DNA from: Bacillus sp. EAC
GTDB lineage: Bacteria; Bacillota; Bacilli; Bacillales; Bacillaceae_G
Length of the DNA: 64,000 nt
NCBI RefSeq assembly: GCF_002156875.1
Contig: NZ_NCSY01000004.1
Location: 310,001-374,000 of the forward strand
Direction of reading: 5' to 3'
Positions 16,660 to 24,231 of the stretch are shown here, in pieces. The notes under the pieces were generated by a model, which did no database searches, was not told the origin of the DNA, and was given only the letters and a program-made list of their open reading frames with translations. The number at the start of each line of letters is the position of its first letter. Within the stretch, counting starts at the first letter, position 1. Position numbers and translations under genes: made by a program.

Positions 16660-16688
16660 TTGACCTCAGTAGTCATTAATTTTATACT
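16660..16688 (+). promoter_or_regulatory. Sigma-A promoter of hemZ
   Basis: TTGACC (16660-16665), 17-bp spacer, TATACT (16683-16688), about 30 nt upstream of the hemZ start. Confidence 0.65.
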
Positions 16689-16717
16689 TAAGTGATAAAT
16701 TATGAAGGTGATAAATC

Positions 16718-18196
16718 ATGAAAATATATATTAAAGGTTTAGACGATAGCCGTTTTCAAAGACCATTAGAGCTTTTATCTCAATTGTTCTTCGAGGACTG
16801 TGATGTTTCGTTAAATAAAATAGAAGCAGATATAGAAGTATTGTTTGAATTAGATGAACAGAATAAGAGAGTTTTAGGTAAGTTAGGTGCTGAGTTTCAA
16901 AAAACGACTAGCTATGTAGACGGAAAAGATGAAAAAGAATCGTTTAAATTTATTAAGAAGGCTGTTAATTTTGTCTTTTTGTCACTACTGCAAGAATATA
17001 CAGGAATTCAACAAAAATGGGGAATTCTAACAGGAATTAGACCGACAAAGCTTCTTCATACGAAGTTGAAAAACGGTATGTCAAAGGAATTGGCTCATGA
17101 AGAACTACGTAATGATTATTTAATTCACGAAGAGAAAATACAATTAATGCAATCGATTGTTGATCGACAGTTAAAAGTGATTCCGGATTTATACAACCTG
17201 GAAAATGAAGTAAGTATTTATATTGGTATCCCATATTGTCCAACGAAGTGCGCTTATTGTACATTCCCAGCTTATGCAATTCAAGGTAAGCAGGGTGCAG
17301 TCGATTCATTTTTATATGGATTACATTACGAAATGGAAAAGGTTGGCGAATTCCTAAAAGAACGTGGAATCAATATTACGACCATCTATTATGGTGGAGG
17401 AACGCCAACTAGTATCACAGCTGAAGAAATGGATTTACTTTATGCTAAAATGCATGAATCATTTCCAAATATGAAGCAAGTACGTGAAATAACTGTTGAA
17501 GCAGGTAGACCGGATACAATCACACCTGAAAAATTAGATGTCTTAAATAAATGGAATATTGACCGAATTAGTATAAATCCACAGTCGTATATTCAAGAAA
17601 CATTAAAAGCTATTGGAAGACATCACACTGTTGATGAAACAATCACTAAATTCCATTTAGCTCGTGAAATGGGAATGAATAATATAAATATGGATTTAAT
17701 TATTGGATTACCTGGCGAAGGGCTATCCGAATTTCAGCATACGTTAAATGAAACTGAAAAGCTTATGCCTGAATCTTTAACAGTCCATACCCTATCATTT
17801 AAGAGAGCTTCAGAAATGACGCAAAATAAACAAAAGTATAAAGTAGCTGCTCGCGAAGAAGTTCAACAAATGATGAATGAAGCAACTGTGTGGACAGAAA
17901 ATCATAACTATCATCCATATTATTTATATCGTCAAAAGAATATATTAGGTAATCTTGAGAATATTGGCTATGCAGTTGATGGACAAGAAAGTTTATACAA
18001 TATATTAATTATGGAAGAAGAACAAACGATAATTGGTCTTGGTTGTGGAGCTTCAAGTAAATTTGTTCATCCTGGCACTCGTCAAATTACGCGTTTTGCG
18101 AATGCAAAAGATCCAAAGTCATATAATGATGGATACGAGCATTACACTAACGCTAAGATTAAAATATTAGATGAATTGTTTTCAAAAAGAAATTAG
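16718..18196 (+). CDS. hemZ: HemZ, radical-SAM coproporphyrinogen oxidase-like protein
   Basis: 492 aa. An N-terminal extension (about 1-165, including KWGILTGIRPTKLLH) precedes a radical SAM domain with the cluster motif CPTKCAYC (about 173-180) and the SAM-binding glycines YYGGGTPTS (about 224). Then comes a HemN-like C-terminal region (GLGCGASSKF about 440). It resembles oxygen-independent coproporphyrinogen dehydrogenase HemN, and the N-terminal extension is the mark of HemZ. Firmicutes such as this use the coproporphyrin-dependent route, so HemZ's exact reaction is debated. A sigma-A promoter precedes it and a hairpin at 18219 follows. B. subtilis has hemZ next to yhaX, as here. Confidence 0.9.
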   Translation: MKIYIKGLDDSRFQRPLELLSQLFFEDCDVSLNKIEADIEVLFELDEQNKRVLGKLGAEFQKTTSYVDGKDEKESFKFIKKAVNFVFLSLLQEYTGIQQKWGILTGIRPTKLLHTKLKNGMSKELAHEELRNDYLIHEEKIQLMQSIVDRQLKVIPDLYNLENEVSIYIGIPYCPTKCAYCTFPAYAIQGKQGAVDSFLYGLHYEMEKVGEFLKERGINITTIYYGGGTPTSITAEEMDLLYAKMHESFPNMKQVREITVEAGRPDTITPEKLDVLNKWNIDRISINPQSYIQETLKAIGRHHTVDETITKFHLAREMGMNNINMDLIIGLPGEGLSEFQHTLNETEKLMPESLTVHTLSFKRASEMTQNKQKYKVAAREEVQQMMNEATVWTENHNYHPYYLYRQKNILGNLENIGYAVDGQESLYNILIMEEEQTIIGLGCGASSKFVHPGTRQITRFANAKDPKSYNDGYEHYTNAKIKILDELFSKRN

Positions 18197-18218
18197 TCAA
18201 TTTAAATAAAAAAAAAGG

Positions 18219-18277
18219 AAATTCCCCCTACTATGTTTAATGTTAGAAATAGACATGAACTTAAGGGGGAATTTTTT
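18219..18277 (+). terminator. hemZ terminator hairpin that also covers the yhaR ribosome binding site
   Basis: AAATTCCCCCT (18219-18229) pairs perfectly with AGGGGGAATTT (about 18264-18274), followed by T's that run into the yhaR ATG (18278). The 3' arm contains the yhaR Shine-Dalgarno AAGGGGGA. Within the ~34-nt loop ATGTTT can pair with AGACAT. The structure both ends hemZ transcripts and would hide the yhaR ribosome site on any read-through RNA. Confidence 0.75.
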
Positions 18278-19066
18278 ATGACAATTTCTAACACGGCTAA
18301 CCATATTTTAGTAAGTAAAGAAGGACGCGTTGCAACGATTGTATTTAACCGACCTGAAGTTTTAAATGCAATGAATGAAGATACATTCAGACAATTTAGA
18401 GATGCTTTAGATGAAATTACAACATCTGATGTTGATGTAGTTATATTATGTGGAAATGGAAAAGGTTTTTCTTCTGGTGGAGATTTAAAATCTATGTTAA
18501 GTAATACAGATGAAAGTGCATTTGGTCCAGTAATGGATTTAATCTCAGAATTAGTAATTAAATTGTATACATTACCTAAAATTGTCATTAGCGCAATTCA
18601 TGGACCAGCTGCTGGCATTGGATTAAGTCTTGCACTAGCAAGTGATTATGTACTAGCACACGAATCAGGTGTACTAGCAATGAATTTTATTGGAATCGGT
18701 TTAATACCAGATGGTGGTGCTCATTACTTCCTTGAAAAAAGGATTGGAGAGTCAAAAGCAAAACAACTTATTTGGGAAGGTAAGAAACTAAACGCAAATC
18801 AAGCGTTAGAATTAGGTTTAATAGATGAAGTAATTAGCGGAGACTTCGAATCTGAAATAAAAGAACGAGTAAAAACTATTCTCCAAAAACCAGTTCAAGC
18901 AATGATTCAAACAAAACAAATTTACTGTGAAAACAATCTAGAAAACTTAAAAAATACTTTAGCAAGTGAAAAAAATGGCCAAGGCTTAATGAGAAAAACA
19001 AAAGACCACAATGAAGGCATACAAGCATTCCTACAAAAAAGACAACCAGAATTTACTGGGAAATAG
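18278..19066 (+). CDS. yhaR: Enoyl-CoA hydratase/isomerase-family protein YhaR
   Basis: 262 aa from ATG 18278. Crotonase fold: VFNRPEVLNAMN (about 21-32), oxyanion-hole segments GKGFSSGGDLKSML (about 62-75) and IHGPAAGIGLSLALASDYVLA (about 107-127), and the terminal helix region. The second catalytic acid of hydratases is usually Glu in the segment around GLIPDGGAHYFL; here Asp is present. Likely acts on an acyl-CoA thioester in the cytosol; its substrate is unknown. Its ribosome site lies in the hairpin noted above. Its stop codon abuts the 127-bp tandem repeats. Confidence 0.83.
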   Translation: MTISNTANHILVSKEGRVATIVFNRPEVLNAMNEDTFRQFRDALDEITTSDVDVVILCGNGKGFSSGGDLKSMLSNTDESAFGPVMDLISELVIKLYTLPKIVISAIHGPAAGIGLSLALASDYVLAHESGVLAMNFIGIGLIPDGGAHYFLEKRIGESKAKQLIWEGKKLNANQALELGLIDEVISGDFESEIKERVKTILQKPVQAMIQTKQIYCENNLENLKNTLASEKNGQGLMRKTKDHNEGIQAFLQKRQPEFTGK

Positions 19067-19446
19067 AAAAGTGGAAAAAGCTTGTTCAGCTCTGAAGGGA
19101 ATATCTCCATGAAACAGAAGAAGTGGCGAACTTACCACTTCAATGGTTTATGGAATATTACCAAAGAGCTAGCTTTTGGAACTAGACAATAAGAAAAGTG
19201 GAAAAAGCTTGTTCAGCTCTGAAGGGAATATCTCCATGAAACAGAAGAAGTGGCGAACTTACCACTTCAATGGTTTATGGAATATTACCAAAGAGCTAGC
19301 TTTTGGAACTAGACAATAAGAAAAGTGGAAAAAGCTTGTTCAGCTCTGAAGGGAATATCTCCATGAACCAGAAGAAGTGACGAACTTTCCACTTCAATGG
19401 TTTATGGAATATTACCAAAGAGCTAGCTTTTGGAACTAGACAATTA
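19066..19446 (+). repeat. Three tandem 127-bp repeat units
   Basis: Units 19066-19192, 19193-19319 and 19320-19446, each beginning GAAAAGTGGAAAAAGCTTG and ending GGAACTAGACAATAA or nearly so. Units 1 and 2 are identical; unit 3 differs at about four positions. Each folds on itself: AAAGCT...AGCTCT with AGAGCT...AGCTTT at the base, and GAAGTGG/CCACTTC at the tip. The array starts at the last base of yhaR. Confidence 0.95.
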
Positions 19447-19622
19447 GAAAAGTGGAAGGCGTTCGCTCAGCTGCGACAAGCATAAGACAATTTCCAACAA
19501 AGGTTGGTTTTTAACCTTTGATGGAAATTGGCTTATGACCTCGAGCAGCTAACGCCTGTAACTGGACAATAAGAAAAGTGGAAGGCGTTCGCTCAGCTGC
19601 GACAAGCGTAAGACTAGTGCAA
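19447..19622 (+). repeat. Diverged fourth unit and truncated fifth unit of the array
   Basis: Unit 4 (19447-19572, 126 bp) keeps the GAAAAGTGG start and GGACAATAA end, but its inside is different in sequence while forming an even better hairpin: GGCGTT/AACGCC, AGCTGC/GCAGCT, CATAAG/CTTATG, CAATTTCCA/TGGAAATTG and AAAGGTT/AACCTTT. Unit 5 (19573-about 19622) repeats only the first ~50 bp of unit 4. The paired changes between units 1-3 and unit 4 support a conserved structure. Confidence 0.85.
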
Positions 19623-19633
19623 GATAAAAGTAT

Positions 19634-19670
19634 AAAAAAAGCTGCGAAGTAATTTCGCAGCTTTTTTTAT
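19634..19670. terminator. Bidirectional terminator between the repeat array and yhzD
   Basis: AAGCTGCGAA and TTCGCAGCTT (19639-19662) with A7 before and T7 after, so it can stop transcripts from either side. It overlaps the last codons of the minus-strand yhzD-like gene. Confidence 0.88.
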
Positions 19671-19852
19671 GGATGAAATAATAATAATTTACCAGTTGGA
19701 TTAATACAGCGATGAGTTTTATGAAGAGCATCAAGTATTGTCAGTTTTTCTTCACCGATTTTCTTTGCTTCTTGATCTGTAGTAGCCTCGAATTGTTCAT
19801 CTACAATAGATTCTCCAGTTTTCTCAAATGCAGTGATTCGATAAGTTGCCAA
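19667..19852 (-). CDS. Small conserved protein, YhzD-like
   Basis: 61 aa: MATYRITAFEKTGESIVDE at the N-terminus, an acidic helix (FEATTDQEAKKIGEEKL about 21-37) and the end KTHRCINPTGKLLLFHP. This matches the small YhzC/YhzD-type proteins I remember from the yhaR-yhaM interval of B. subtilis. No catalytic motif, signal or membrane segment is visible. A ribosome site (GGAGGAT) is correctly placed. Function unknown. Confidence 0.7.
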   Translation of the reverse strand: MATYRITAFEKTGESIVDEQFEATTDQEAKKIGEEKLTILDALHKTHRCINPTGKLLLFHP

Positions 19853-20020
19853 ATTAGTATCCTCCCTATATAATCCGATTAATCTTATTTTGTCATAAAA
19901 TAAAAAGAAGTGTAAAGTAATAATTTGAATTATATAAAAATTCAGGTTTATCGAAATGAATTTATTTGTGTAGAAAAAGAAGAATTGTTATATTATGTCT
20001 TATTTTTTGTACTATCTTAG

Positions 20021-20050
20021 TTGGGATAAGTTCGCGATTTAACGTATAAT
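20021..20050 (+). promoter_or_regulatory. Candidate sigma-A promoter of yhaM
   Basis: TTGGGA (20021-20026), 18-bp spacer, TATAAT (20045-20050). It would give a 5' leader of about 160 nt. Confidence 0.5.
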
Positions 20051-20086
20051 AGGTTAAGTAAAACAACAATTACATAATTAAACTTT

Positions 20087-20188
20087 CCCTTTTCTATTAG
20101 TTGATAAATTTAGTTTGTTATCTAAAAGGACTGATCGCAAACCTAGACTTTTGAATGTCAAAGGTAGGGTATTTAGCCTGTAAATGCG
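20087..20188 (+). ncRNA. Structured yhaM leader with a three-way-junction fold
   Basis: CCTTTT (about 20088-20093) can pair with AAAAGG (20124-20129), with GATAA/TTATC inside. Then CGCA (20136-20139) and TGCG (20185-20188) close two helices: CCTA/TAGG continuing into CTTT/AAAG (20142-20168), and ATTTA-GCCTG-TAAAT (20171-20185). No terminator follows. I could not match it to a known riboswitch class. It could be a cis-regulatory element or simply a stable leader. Confidence 0.35.
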
Positions 20189-20218
20189 GAGGAAACATAG
20201 ACTTATTGGAGGTACAAT

Positions 20219-21157
20219 ATGGATAAAAAAGTATATGAATATGAAGTTGGTGAACGTTTTGTAACGTACTTATTTTTAAAAGCAGTTACAAAAGGAGTAG
20301 CTAGTAATCAAAAATCATTTTTATCTTTAACGTTACAAGATCAAAGTGGTGATATTGAAGCAAAACTATGGGATATTACTTCAGAACAAGCAGAATCGTA
20401 TGTAGAAGGTACGATTGTTAAAGTTGAAGGTGAGCTTCATGATTATCGAGGGAAACTACAATTAAAACTAAGACAAATTCGACCTACAAAAGAATCTGAC
20501 GAAGTGAATGCTGAAGACTTTTTTGCAAGAGCACCGATTGCTAAAGATGAGCTATATGAAAAAATTATGTCTTTTATAAATAATATGACAAATGAAAAAC
20601 TTAAGAAAATTACTGAACATCTTGTTTTAAAAAATCAGGACGACTTTTTAGATTTTCCTGCTGCAACAAAAAATCATCATGAATTCGTTTCTGGATTAGC
20701 GTACCATGTTTATTGCATGTTGAAATTAGGAGAATCAATTTCAAACTTGTATCCTTCAATTAATAAGGATTTACTATATGCAGGTATAATCTTACATGAT
20801 TTAGGAAAAGTGAAAGAGTTGTCTGGTCCAGTATCTACAAAATATACTGTTGAAGGTAATTTACTAGGGCATATCTCTTTAATGGCAATCGAAGTTGGTA
20901 ATGCTTCAATTGAACTCGGCATCGAAGGGGAAGAGATTACAGTACTTCAGCATCTTATATTAAGTCACCATGGGAAATATGAGTGGGGTAGTCCAAAACT
21001 TCCACTAATTAAAGAGGCGGAAATCTTGCACTATATTGATAATATTGATGCGAAAATGAATATGTTAGATCGAGCATTAGAACGTGTAGAGCCTGGGGAG
21101 TATACAGAACGCATTTTCCCACTTGAAAATCGAAGTTTCTATAAACCAAAATTTTAA
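20219..21157 (+). CDS. yhaM: 3'-5' exoribonuclease YhaM
   Basis: 312 aa, the usual YhaM length. An N-terminal OB-fold nucleic-acid-binding domain (about 1-95, ending [20 protein letters not shown]) is followed by an HD phosphohydrolase domain with [13 protein letters not shown] (about 160), [11 protein letters not shown] (HD about 193) and [10 protein letters not shown] (about 245). YhaM degrades single-stranded RNA 3'-5' with divalent metal and has also been linked to DNA replication. Ribosome site TTGGAGG is 7 nt upstream. YhaL follows 68 nt later, without a terminator. Confidence 0.92.
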   Translation: MDKKVYEYEVGERFVTYLFLKAVTKGVASNQKSFLSLTLQDQSGDIEAKLWDITSEQAESYVEGTIVKVEGELHDYRGKLQLKLRQIRPTKESDEVNAEDFFARAPIAKDELYEKIMSFINNMTNEKLKKITEHLVLKNQDDFLDFPAATKNHHEFVSGLAYHVYCMLKLGESISNLYPSINKDLLYAGIILHDLGKVKELSGPVSTKYTVEGNLLGHISLMAIEVGNASIELGIEGEEITVLQHLILSHHGKYEWGSPKLPLIKEAEILHYIDNIDAKMNMLDRALERVEPGEYTERIFPLENRSFYKPKF

Positions 21158-21225
21158 AATAATCATACTTTCTTCAGAGTAGCCATATAATGAAGCAAAT
21201 GCTTGTCTACTAAGGAGGAAGAAAT

Positions 21226-21429
21226 ATGTTATTGTTACCATTTTGGATGTATATTGTTATTTTAGGTATTTTTGTTAGTGGATTTATGGTTTTGTATACT
21301 TCTAAGCAAGAAAAAGATGCTGATGAAGCCTTCATTGAAAAAGAAGGAGAAATCTACTTACAAAGAATTAAAGAAGAAAGAGAAAGAAGAGAACAGTTAT
21401 TACTTAACTCTGAAGTTTCTTCAAACTAA
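21226..21429 (+). CDS. yhaL: Sporulation protein YhaL
   Basis: 67 aa. One N-terminal membrane helix (PFWMYIVILGIFVSGFMVLY, residues 5-24), then a charged cytosolic helix (EEAFIEKEGEIYLQRI-like region). The motif AFIEKEGEIYLQRI is the hallmark of YhaL as I recall. It is annotated as a sporulation protein in B. subtilis; no molecular function is known to me. It lies between yhaM and prsA, the conserved order, with AAGGAGG 7 nt upstream. Confidence 0.85.
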   Translation: MLLLPFWMYIVILGIFVSGFMVLYTSKQEKDADEAFIEKEGEIYLQRIKEERERREQLLLNSEVSSN

Positions 21430-21466
21430 AAAACACCTGCCTTTTGAAAGGCAGGTGTTTTTTAGT
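21428..21466. terminator. Bidirectional terminator between yhaL and prsA
   Basis: AAACACCTGCCTTT and AAAGGCAGGTGTTT form a perfect stem with a 3-nt loop, with A-run and T-run on both sides. Confidence 0.93.
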
Positions 21467-21468
21467 TA

Positions 21469-22284
21469 TTATTTTGCTTGTTTTGCTAAATCTTTATCTT
21501 CAACTTTGAATTTTGCTTTTTTAAGTAACTCATCAGAGAATGCAGAGAAATTTTCTTGACTTAGCTTTGAAGCAGCGATTTTTGCACGAGCATCTTTCTC
21601 ATTTACTGCTTTTTTATCAACTACTTTAATTATGTGATAGCCAAATTGTGATTTAACTGGCTCACTAATTTCACCAACTTTTAGTTTATAGGCAGCTGCT
21701 TCAAACTCTGGAACCATAGCACCTTCACCAAAATAACCTAAATCTCCGCCTTTTTCTTTTGAACCTGGATCAGTTGAATATTTTTTAGCTAATGCCGCAA
21801 AATCCCCACCAGCATCTAGTTCTTTTTTTACTTTTATAGCTGTAGCTTCATCTTTTACTAAAATATGGCTTGCCTTAATTTCGGGTTTATATTTAGCTAT
21901 TTCTGCTTTCGTAACGCTTGCTTCAGCAGCCTTTTCAGTTAATAAGTCAATTTTAACTCGTTCTTTAAATGCAGCTTCATCTTTAAAGCCATATTGAGTT
22001 AAAAATGCTTTAAACTGATCACCATTTTGTGTTTTATAATCATTGAATTTCTTATCAACATCTTTATCACTAACTTTGTAATTTTTAGTTAAGTAGTCTT
22101 CAATTGCCATTTGTTTAAGCATTGCTAATCCAGCTGTATCTTTCATTTTATTATACAGGTCTTCGGAAGTAATATCTCCGGCACTTGTTTTTGCAACTAC
22201 ATCATTTTTAATACCAGCCGATCCACATGCTGCTAATCCGAATACCGATGTTGCTAAAACTGCAGATACGATTAACTTTTTCAT
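21469..22284 (-). CDS. prsA: PrsA foldase lipoprotein
   Basis: 271 aa. Lipoprotein signal peptide ending in LAAC (Cys about 20), an N-terminal SurA-like helical arm (about 21-130), a parvulin PPIase domain (about 132-225: IKASHILVKDE, GGDLGYFGEGAMVPEFE, VKSQFGYHIIKV) and a lysine-rich tail. PrsA is anchored to the outer face of the membrane and helps secreted proteins, including penicillin-binding proteins, fold after translocation. Ribosome site AGGAG is 8 nt upstream. It has its own terminator and lies next to ScoC, which represses prsA-associated secretion genes in B. subtilis. Confidence 0.95.
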   Translation of the reverse strand: MKKLIVSAVLATSVFGLAACGSAGIKNDVVAKTSAGDITSEDLYNKMKDTAGLAMLKQMAIEDYLTKNYKVSDKDVDKKFNDYKTQNGDQFKAFLTQYGFKDEAAFKERVKIDLLTEKAAEASVTKAEIAKYKPEIKASHILVKDEATAIKVKKELDAGGDFAALAKKYSTDPGSKEKGGDLGYFGEGAMVPEFEAAAYKLKVGEISEPVKSQFGYHIIKVVDKKAVNEKDARAKIAASKLSQENFSAFSDELLKKAKFKVEDKDLAKQAK

Positions 22285-22640
22285 TTAAACATCTCCTAAT
22301 AAAAATTTGAAATATATTTCCTTTATAAAAGAAAAATTTACGTTGTTAAGTATGTATCTTAAACATAACAATATCCAGCTTTTTGAATCTTTCTAATTAC
22401 TGGAAATAACTTCACTTAATATATCATATTTTTCTTCAATCTGACAAAGTTTATCCAAAAAAAGAAGATTTTGGCATGCATTTTAATGAAAATATAATTT
22501 ATGGTCTGATTGGTAAAAAAATTTTTTTTATTAAAAATAGGCGATTTAACAATGTTTAGCTTGTCAATCGTGACATTAGCACAGTCACATGTGACATTAG
22601 TTTATATATTATAAAGAATTACACTTAGGAGGTTGGAAAA
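22285..22640. other. Intergenic region between prsA and the first YjcZ-like gene
   Basis: AT-rich. It contains a repeated motif, GTGACATTAG at 22570-22579 and again at 22591-22600 (21 bp apart), with the palindrome GTCACATGTGAC (22584-22595) between them. Immediately after comes TATATATTATAAAG, which could include a -10 for the small gene at 22641. The arrangement looks like an operator for a dimeric regulator, not identified. The prsA promoter was not located with confidence. Confidence 0.4.
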
Positions 22641-22724
22641 ATGGGATCAGGTACATCAAATGAGTTTGTTTTAATCGTAATCCTATTTATCTTATTAATA
22701 ATTATTGGGTGTTCATTTCTTTAA
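22641..22724 (+). CDS. YjcZ-family sporulation membrane peptide 1
   Basis: 27 aa, MGSGTSNEFVLIVILFILLI followed by IIGCSFL. Short polar head, then a single hydrophobic helix, as in the YjcZ/SscA-like peptides found in many copies in Bacillus. Strong AGGAGG site 8 nt before the ATG. Paralogue of the gene 100 bp downstream. Probably a small membrane or coat-associated peptide made during sporulation; function unknown. Confidence 0.8.
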   Translation: MGSGTSNEFVLIVILFILLIIIGCSFL

Positions 22725-22772
22725 ACATAATAGAGGCCTTTAAAATAGAAAGATATTTAGACAATTGCCCAG

Positions 22773-22800
22773 ACCATTTTTTTACTATACGCATAAGATA
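22773..22800 (+). promoter_or_regulatory. Candidate sigma-K promoter of YjcZ-like gene 2
   Basis: ACC (22773-22775), 16 bp, CATAAGATA (22792-22800), a full match to the CATAnnnTA -10 of sigma-K, 25 nt upstream of the start codon. Confidence 0.55.
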
Positions 22801-22825
22801 AGATATGTAGCTAAAGGAGGTGTAT

Positions 22826-22915
22826 ATGATGAGCGCAGGATTTCATCATGGTGGATTTGCTTTAATCGTCGTTCTGTTCATCTTATTAATAATCGTTGGA
22901 GCAGCTTGTATTTAA
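22826..22915 (+). CDS. YjcZ-family sporulation membrane peptide 2
   Basis: 29 aa from ATG 22826 (or 28 from the ATG at 22829): head MMSAGFHHGG, then FALIVVLFILLIIVGAACI. The FALIVVLFILLIIVG core is the family signature. Strong AAAGGAGGTG ribosome site. Tandem paralogue of the gene at 22641 with its own sigma-K-like promoter and a strong hairpin downstream. Likely expressed late in sporulation. Confidence 0.85.
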   Translation: MMSAGFHHGGFALIVVLFILLIIVGAACI

Positions 22916-22937
22916 TTCGTAAATAAGACAATTATTC

Positions 22938-22964
22938 GACCGGAGGCATATTGCCTCCGGTTGA
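22938..22964 (+). terminator. Hairpin after YjcZ-like gene 2
   Basis: ACCGGAGGCA and TGCCTCCGGT (22939-22961) form a very stable stem with a short loop. The T tract after it is weak (TTGAGTGTTT), so it may stop transcription inefficiently or protect the 3' end. Confidence 0.6.
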
Positions 22965-23082
22965 GTGTTTAATTGGAACATATTTTAAATGAAAATTATA
23001 AAAGTAGTATACATATTAAAGAAATAAGCAGATTTGGTTTCGTTGAGAAGAATTAAAAAAATTGGGAAGGGAGGGGATATCA

Positions 23083-23295
23083 GTGTTTAAAAAGGAAATG
23101 GAATTTAAGGGGTTACAAAGAATATTAATTTATGTGAATCGTTGAACAATTAGGTTCAAAACAAAAAGCGGATTGAATTTTAAATTTTGGCCCGCTTCTA
23201 ATGATTCCATTAGGCAACAATTAAGAATGGTACAAGCATGTAAATCAAATAAGCTTGTATGTATGCGAATTGTTCATAATGAAATTTATATTTAA
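23083..23295 (+). pseudogene. Small ORF interrupted by one in-frame TGA
   Basis: A reading frame starts at GTG 23083 (strong GGGAGGGGAT 5-8 nt upstream; ATG in frame at 23098). It reads FKKEMEFKGLQRILIYVNR, meets TGA at 23143-23145, then continues in the same frame as TIRFKTKSGLNFKFWPASN and on to a TAA at 23293. The downstream part has protein-like composition and no other frame is open. CGA to TGA is a one-base change, so the simplest reading is a recent nonsense mutation in a ~70-codon gene. A sequencing error or two separate peptides are alternatives. Family not recognised. Confidence 0.5.
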
Positions 23296-23316
23296 GAAAA
23301 TAAATCCAAAATAATA

Positions 23317-23877
23317 TTAAGGCTTTTTAATTAAACGGTTATCTTCTTCAATAAATTCTTTATCTATATTATCTAAAGTAGTTTCAAATATATCGATAAA
23401 ATCTTTACCGTAAATATTGCGTAAAATAGCCATGATTTCCATGTTTTCTGGGAATTTACCATAAAATTCTTTTAAAGGTAAAGTACCTTGGAAAACCGAA
23501 TTAGTCTCAGGATCAAATTCTTCTAATATATCTAATAAAATATTTTTACCTTTTTCAGTTAACTCAATATAAGTATTTCGCTTGTCTTCTACTTTTTTAG
23601 AAAATACTAATAAACCACGTTCCTCTAATTTTTTAGAGAAATTAAAAGCAGTAGATACATGCATTACACCAAATTTAGCAATTTCAGAAATTGAAGCACC
23701 CTTTAAGTGGAAGGCGATCATTAAAATATGATGTTCATTGATATTTAAATCATAGGGTTTAATCCATTGTTGCCAGTCTTTTTCAACTGATTTCCATAAT
23801 GCTTTTGAAATTTGTGCAATTCTTTGACTAAAAATCAAAGCTTCTTTCATTGTGTACATTTTTTGTTCAGTTTTCAT
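23317..23877 (-). CDS. scoC: MarR-family transition-state regulator ScoC (Hpr)
   Basis: 186 aa from ATG 23877 (TTG one codon earlier is possible), with AAGGTGA upstream. A MarR-type winged helix: [20 protein letters not shown] (about 50-69), recognition helix [18 protein letters not shown], wing [16 protein letters not shown]. The N-terminal [22 protein letters not shown] and the C-terminal extension (about 125-186) distinguish ScoC from short MarR proteins. ScoC represses extracellular protease and sporulation genes during growth in B. subtilis. Neighbours prsA and hit are conserved, but B. subtilis yhaG-yhaI are missing here. Confidence 0.9.
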   Translation of the reverse strand: MKTEQKMYTMKEALIFSQRIAQISKALWKSVEKDWQQWIKPYDLNINEHHILMIAFHLKGASISEIAKFGVMHVSTAFNFSKKLEERGLLVFSKKVEDKRNTYIELTEKGKNILLDILEEFDPETNSVFQGTLPLKEFYGKFPENMEIMAILRNIYGKDFIDIFETTLDNIDKEFIEEDNRLIKKP

Positions 23878-24231
23878 CAATTCACCTTCTTTTCTATTTA
23901 ACTATTTAACTATCTATTTATTATTATGCCAATAATATGTGAATAAATAAAGAACTTTTAGTTAGAATTTTTAAAAATTTTCACAAAGTAGTTGATAAAA
24001 TTCTACAATTTTATATTATAATTATGGGTTAAGGATAAAAAACAGTATGCTTATATAATAATTATTTGTGAGAAAATAGAATTTTGGCTTAAATAATATT
24101 ATTAGGTATATAGTAAATATATAATATAAATCATTAAAAATACAGTATAAATAATAGTTTAAATTTGGAAACTAAATAAAAAACAGGAGATCATTGATCT
24201 CCTGTTTTTATTTATATGAAGTATTCAATTA
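23878..24231. other. AT-rich gene-free region between scoC and hit
   Basis: No reading frame with a ribosome site on either strand, and no recognised element apart from the hit terminator (24177-24212). Its position suggests it holds the scoC promoter, but no convincing -35/-10 pair was found. In B. subtilis this interval carries yhaG, yhaH and yhaI. Confidence 0.5.
24177..24212 (-). terminator. Terminator of hit
   Basis: AAAAACAGGAGATCA pairs with TGATCTCCTGTTTTT, a perfect long stem with T runs on both sides. On the minus strand it ends hit. Confidence 0.92.

Noticed and set aside
20087-20188. Possible cyclic-di-GMP riboswitch in the yhaM leader (GCAAACC segment)
   Set aside because: The second conserved block (ACGCAAAG-type) and the tetraloop/receptor pairing are absent, so I list it only as an unclassified leader.
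23143-23145. TGA read as selenocysteine in the small ORF
   Set aside because: No SECIS-like hairpin directly after the codon, the residue would replace Arg, and no selenocysteine genes are visible.
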